Shown here: piece by piece, positions 5,150 to 5,869 of the stretch
Numbering within the stretch: position 1 is the first letter of the stretch
Layout: each line of letters opens with the position of its first letter
NCBI GenBank assembly: GCA_030625925.1
Contig: DAOUPY010000113.1
Coordinates: forward strand, 1 to 5,869
Length of the DNA: 5,869 bases
Source: Fusobacteriaceae bacterium
GTDB lineage: Bacteria; Fusobacteriota; Fusobacteriia; Fusobacteriales; Fusobacteriaceae
Reading direction: 5' to 3'
Notes under the pieces: generated by a model
The model's input: only the letters and a program-made list of their open reading frames with translations
Told to the model about the DNA's origin: nothing
The model's database searches: none
Made by a program: the position numbers and the translations under genes

Positions 5150-5869
5150 GGTTTATGTAGTAGGAGCAGGCCCTGGAGATTTAGAGCTATTAACATTGAA
5201 AGGGAAGAGATGTATAGAGGAAGCTGATTGTATTGTTTATGACAGATTGGTGAATCCGCAAATACTATCTTTAGCTCAGAGGGAATGTGAAATGATCTAT
5301 TTAGGAAAGGGAAACACCGAAGGCGGCGTTATCCAGGATGAGATCAATAGAACTATCGTAGAAAAAGCCCTTGAGGGAAAAGTAGTTACAAGGTTGAAAG
5401 GAGGGGATCCTTTTGTATTTGGTCGTGGAGGAGAGGAAATTTTAGCTCTAAATAAAGCTAAAATACCCTTTGAGGTTGTTCCTGGAATAACATCTTCTAT
5501 ATCTGTACCATCTTATTCTGGAATACCTGTTACTCATAGAAATATAGCTCGTTCATTTCATGTATTTACAGGACATACTTCCAAAGAGGGAACTTGGCAT
5601 AACTTTGATGCTATCGCTAAATTAGAAGGAACTTTAGTGTTTTTGATGGGGATAAAAAACTTAGATTTAATAACCAATGATCTGATTAAATATGGAAAGT
5701 CCCCTACAACTCCTGTGGCTATAATAGAAAAAGGCAGTACAAGTAAGCAGAGGGTGGTAGAGGGGACATTAGAAACCATTGTTAAGATGGCAAAGGAAGA
5801 AAAAGTTGTACCACCTGCAATCATAATTATTGGAGAGGTAGTAAATCTAAGATCTGAATTTAATTGGTT
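5142..5869 (+). CDS. cobA: Uroporphyrinogen-III C-methyltransferase (CobA/SUMT), 3'-truncated; possible CobA-HemD fusion
   Basis: SAM-dependent enzyme that methylates uroporphyrinogen III at C2 and C7 to give precorrin-2, the branch point towards cobalamin and sirohaem. The frame is open from ATG 5142, eight bases inside hemC, to the right edge (242 codons, no stop). Motifs are the N-terminal VGAGPGDLELLTLKG (7-21), ADCIVYDRLV (28-37), VVTRLKGGDPFVFGRGGEE (81-99), EVVPGITSS (111-119) and YSGIPVTHR (125-133) followed by FTGH. It belongs to the same methyltransferase superfamily as CobJ at the other end of the window. The methyltransferase domain is essentially complete at the edge. The last residues (GEVVNLRSEFNW) correspond to the domain end, where stand-alone enzymes stop soon and CobA-HemD fusions continue into uroporphyrinogen-III synthase. 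A fusion would supply the HemD activity needed between HemC and CobA, but it is not visible. The region after LGK (residue 56) reads GNTEGG, unlike the common Arg/His-containing segment. Confidence 0.94.
   Translation, partial: MGKVYVVGAGPGDLELLTLKGKRCIEEADCIVYDRLVNPQILSLAQRECEMIYLGKGNTEGGVIQDEINRTIVEKALEGKVVTRLKGGDPFVFGRGGEEILALNKAKIPFEVVPGITSSISVPSYSGIPVTHRNIARSFHVFTGHTSKEGTWHNFDAIAKLEGTLVFLMGIKNLDLITNDLIKYGKSPTTPVAIIEKGSTSKQRVVEGTLETIVKMAKEEKVVPPAIIIIGEVVNLRSEFNW

Noticed and set aside
36..5540. Similar PGIT segments in the first and last genes, suggesting a repeat
   Set aside because: They reflect old paralogy of CobJ and CobA within one methyltransferase superfamily, not a recent DNA duplication.
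5558..5824. An 88-codon open frame on the minus strand
   Set aside because: It is antisense to the second half of the CobA methyltransferase domain, with no motif of its own.

Overview
The window is a tightly packed, one-strand segment of a tetrapyrrole gene cluster. Seven genes on the + strand lie almost end to end: the 3' end of cobJ, then cobK/cbiJ, cbiB, cobD, hemA, hemC and the 5' part of cobA. All seven identities rest on family motifs read directly in the translations. No mobile element, phage gene, tRNA, rRNA, CRISPR array or cobalamin riboswitch was seen.

Organism (inference): the DNA is AT-rich (roughly 35% G+C by eye), with many AGA/AGG and ATA codons and strong purine-rich ribosome binding sites. 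Combined with this gene set, it fits an anaerobic low-GC bacterium. A member of the Fusobacteriota is my first guess and Clostridia the alternative. The sequence alone does not settle this.

Layout: positions 1-2109 hold three corrinoid genes: cobJ (ring contraction and C17 methylation), cobK (ring reduction) and cbiB (attachment of the aminopropanol arm). They are joined by 4-base stop/start overlaps. A 106-base gap follows (2110-2215), the only non-coding stretch of any size. It carries a TATAAT hexamer embedded in a small dyad and may hold an internal promoter. From 2216 to the right edge, cobD (makes the aminopropanol phosphate arm), hemA (glutamyl-tRNA reductase), hemC (hydroxymethylbilane synthase) and cobA (uroporphyrinogen III methyltransferase) run with overlaps of 14, 16 and 8 bases. 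cobJ is cut by the left edge and cobA by the right.

How the genes work together: HemA and HemC supply the common tetrapyrrole precursor. CobA diverts uroporphyrinogen III to precorrin-2. CobJ and CobK carry out mid-pathway corrin ring steps, and CobD and CbiB make and attach the arm that later carries the lower-ligand loop. HemL, HemB and HemD activities, needed between HemA and CobA, are not in the window. HemD could be fused to CobA past the right edge.

The arrangement is mostly a recognisable B12/precursor operon, and I found no clear evidence of a novel system. The most notable details are in HemA. It lacks most of the usual C-terminal dimerisation region and has substitutions around the active site, including Tyr87 where a His is normally found. 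The lid loop of HemC is also divergent.
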